This document shows, piece by piece, positions 5,339 to 5,360 of a stretch of DNA of 5,360 nucleotides. Origin of the DNA: Firmicutes bacterium UBA1065 (GTDB lineage Bacteria; Bacillota; Clostridia; Tissierellales; Sedimentibacteraceae); NCBI GenBank assembly GCA_002316225.1, contig DCDC01000019.1, positions 1 to 5,360 on the forward strand. Direction: 5' to 3'. Below the pieces are notes generated by a model. That model was given only the letters and a program-made list of their open reading frames with translations, was not told the origin of the DNA and did no database searches. Position 1 is the first letter of the stretch. Every line of letters starts with the position of its first letter. A program made the translations under genes and the position numbers.

Positions 5339-5360
5339 GTCATTCTGAGGGCTTCAGCCC
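5339..5360 (+). repeat. Start of another copy of the TGTCATYCTGA repeat (cut by window end)
   Basis: Bases 5339-5360 match 4003-4024, the first unit of the upstream element, at 20 of 22 positions and in the same orientation. They include the small hairpin GGGCTTCAGCCC, which corresponds to GGGCTTTAGCCC in the upstream copy. The copy starts about 31 bases after the amidohydrolase stop and runs beyond the window, so the amidohydrolase gene is flanked by direct copies of this repeat. Confidence 0.85.

Overview
The window looks like a chromosomal segment from an anaerobic, low-to-moderate GC Firmicute, most likely class Clostridia. The reasons are strong GGAGG-type ribosome binding sites, SigA-type promoters, AT-rich intergenic DNA and a pair of clostridial-style LytR-CpsA-Psr (LCP) proteins. 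I cannot name a genus from the sequence alone.

Left part (1-987): the 3' end of a ribokinase gene on the + strand converges on a small cold-shock-domain gene on the - strand. A stem-loop terminator serving the cold-shock gene lies between them. The cold-shock gene diverges from the next operon across about 316 bases of AT-rich DNA. That spacer holds a probable cold-shock promoter, a stem-loop early in the cold-shock leader, a TGTTACA-N7-TGTAACA inverted repeat followed by eight Ts, and a very good SigA promoter (TTGAAA, 17-base spacer, TATAAT with an extended TGn) with an UP-element-like tract.

Middle part (988-3943): a tight three-gene operon of two tandem LCP paralogues and an S66-family L,D-carboxypeptidase (LdcA type), separated by 19 and 15 bases. 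LCP enzymes attach glycopolymers to peptidoglycan and LdcA trims muropeptide stems, so this is a cell-wall operon. Both LCP proteins share the same departures from the usual family motifs: a shortened metal-binding loop with Glu in place of the first Asp, and loss of the second Arg of the GRxxRQ motif.

Right part (3944-5360): a 107-base composite of TGTCATYCTGA...GAAGRATC repeats precedes an M20-family amidohydrolase, ending just before its ribosome binding site. Another copy in the same orientation begins downstream of that gene and runs off the window. The amidohydrolase could belong to the wall operon by read-through, but its substrate cannot be read from the sequence.

No clear new multi-gene system is visible. 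The most interesting items are the dispersed repeat family with its structurally conserved centre, the variant LCP pair, and the regulatory structures in the divergent spacer.
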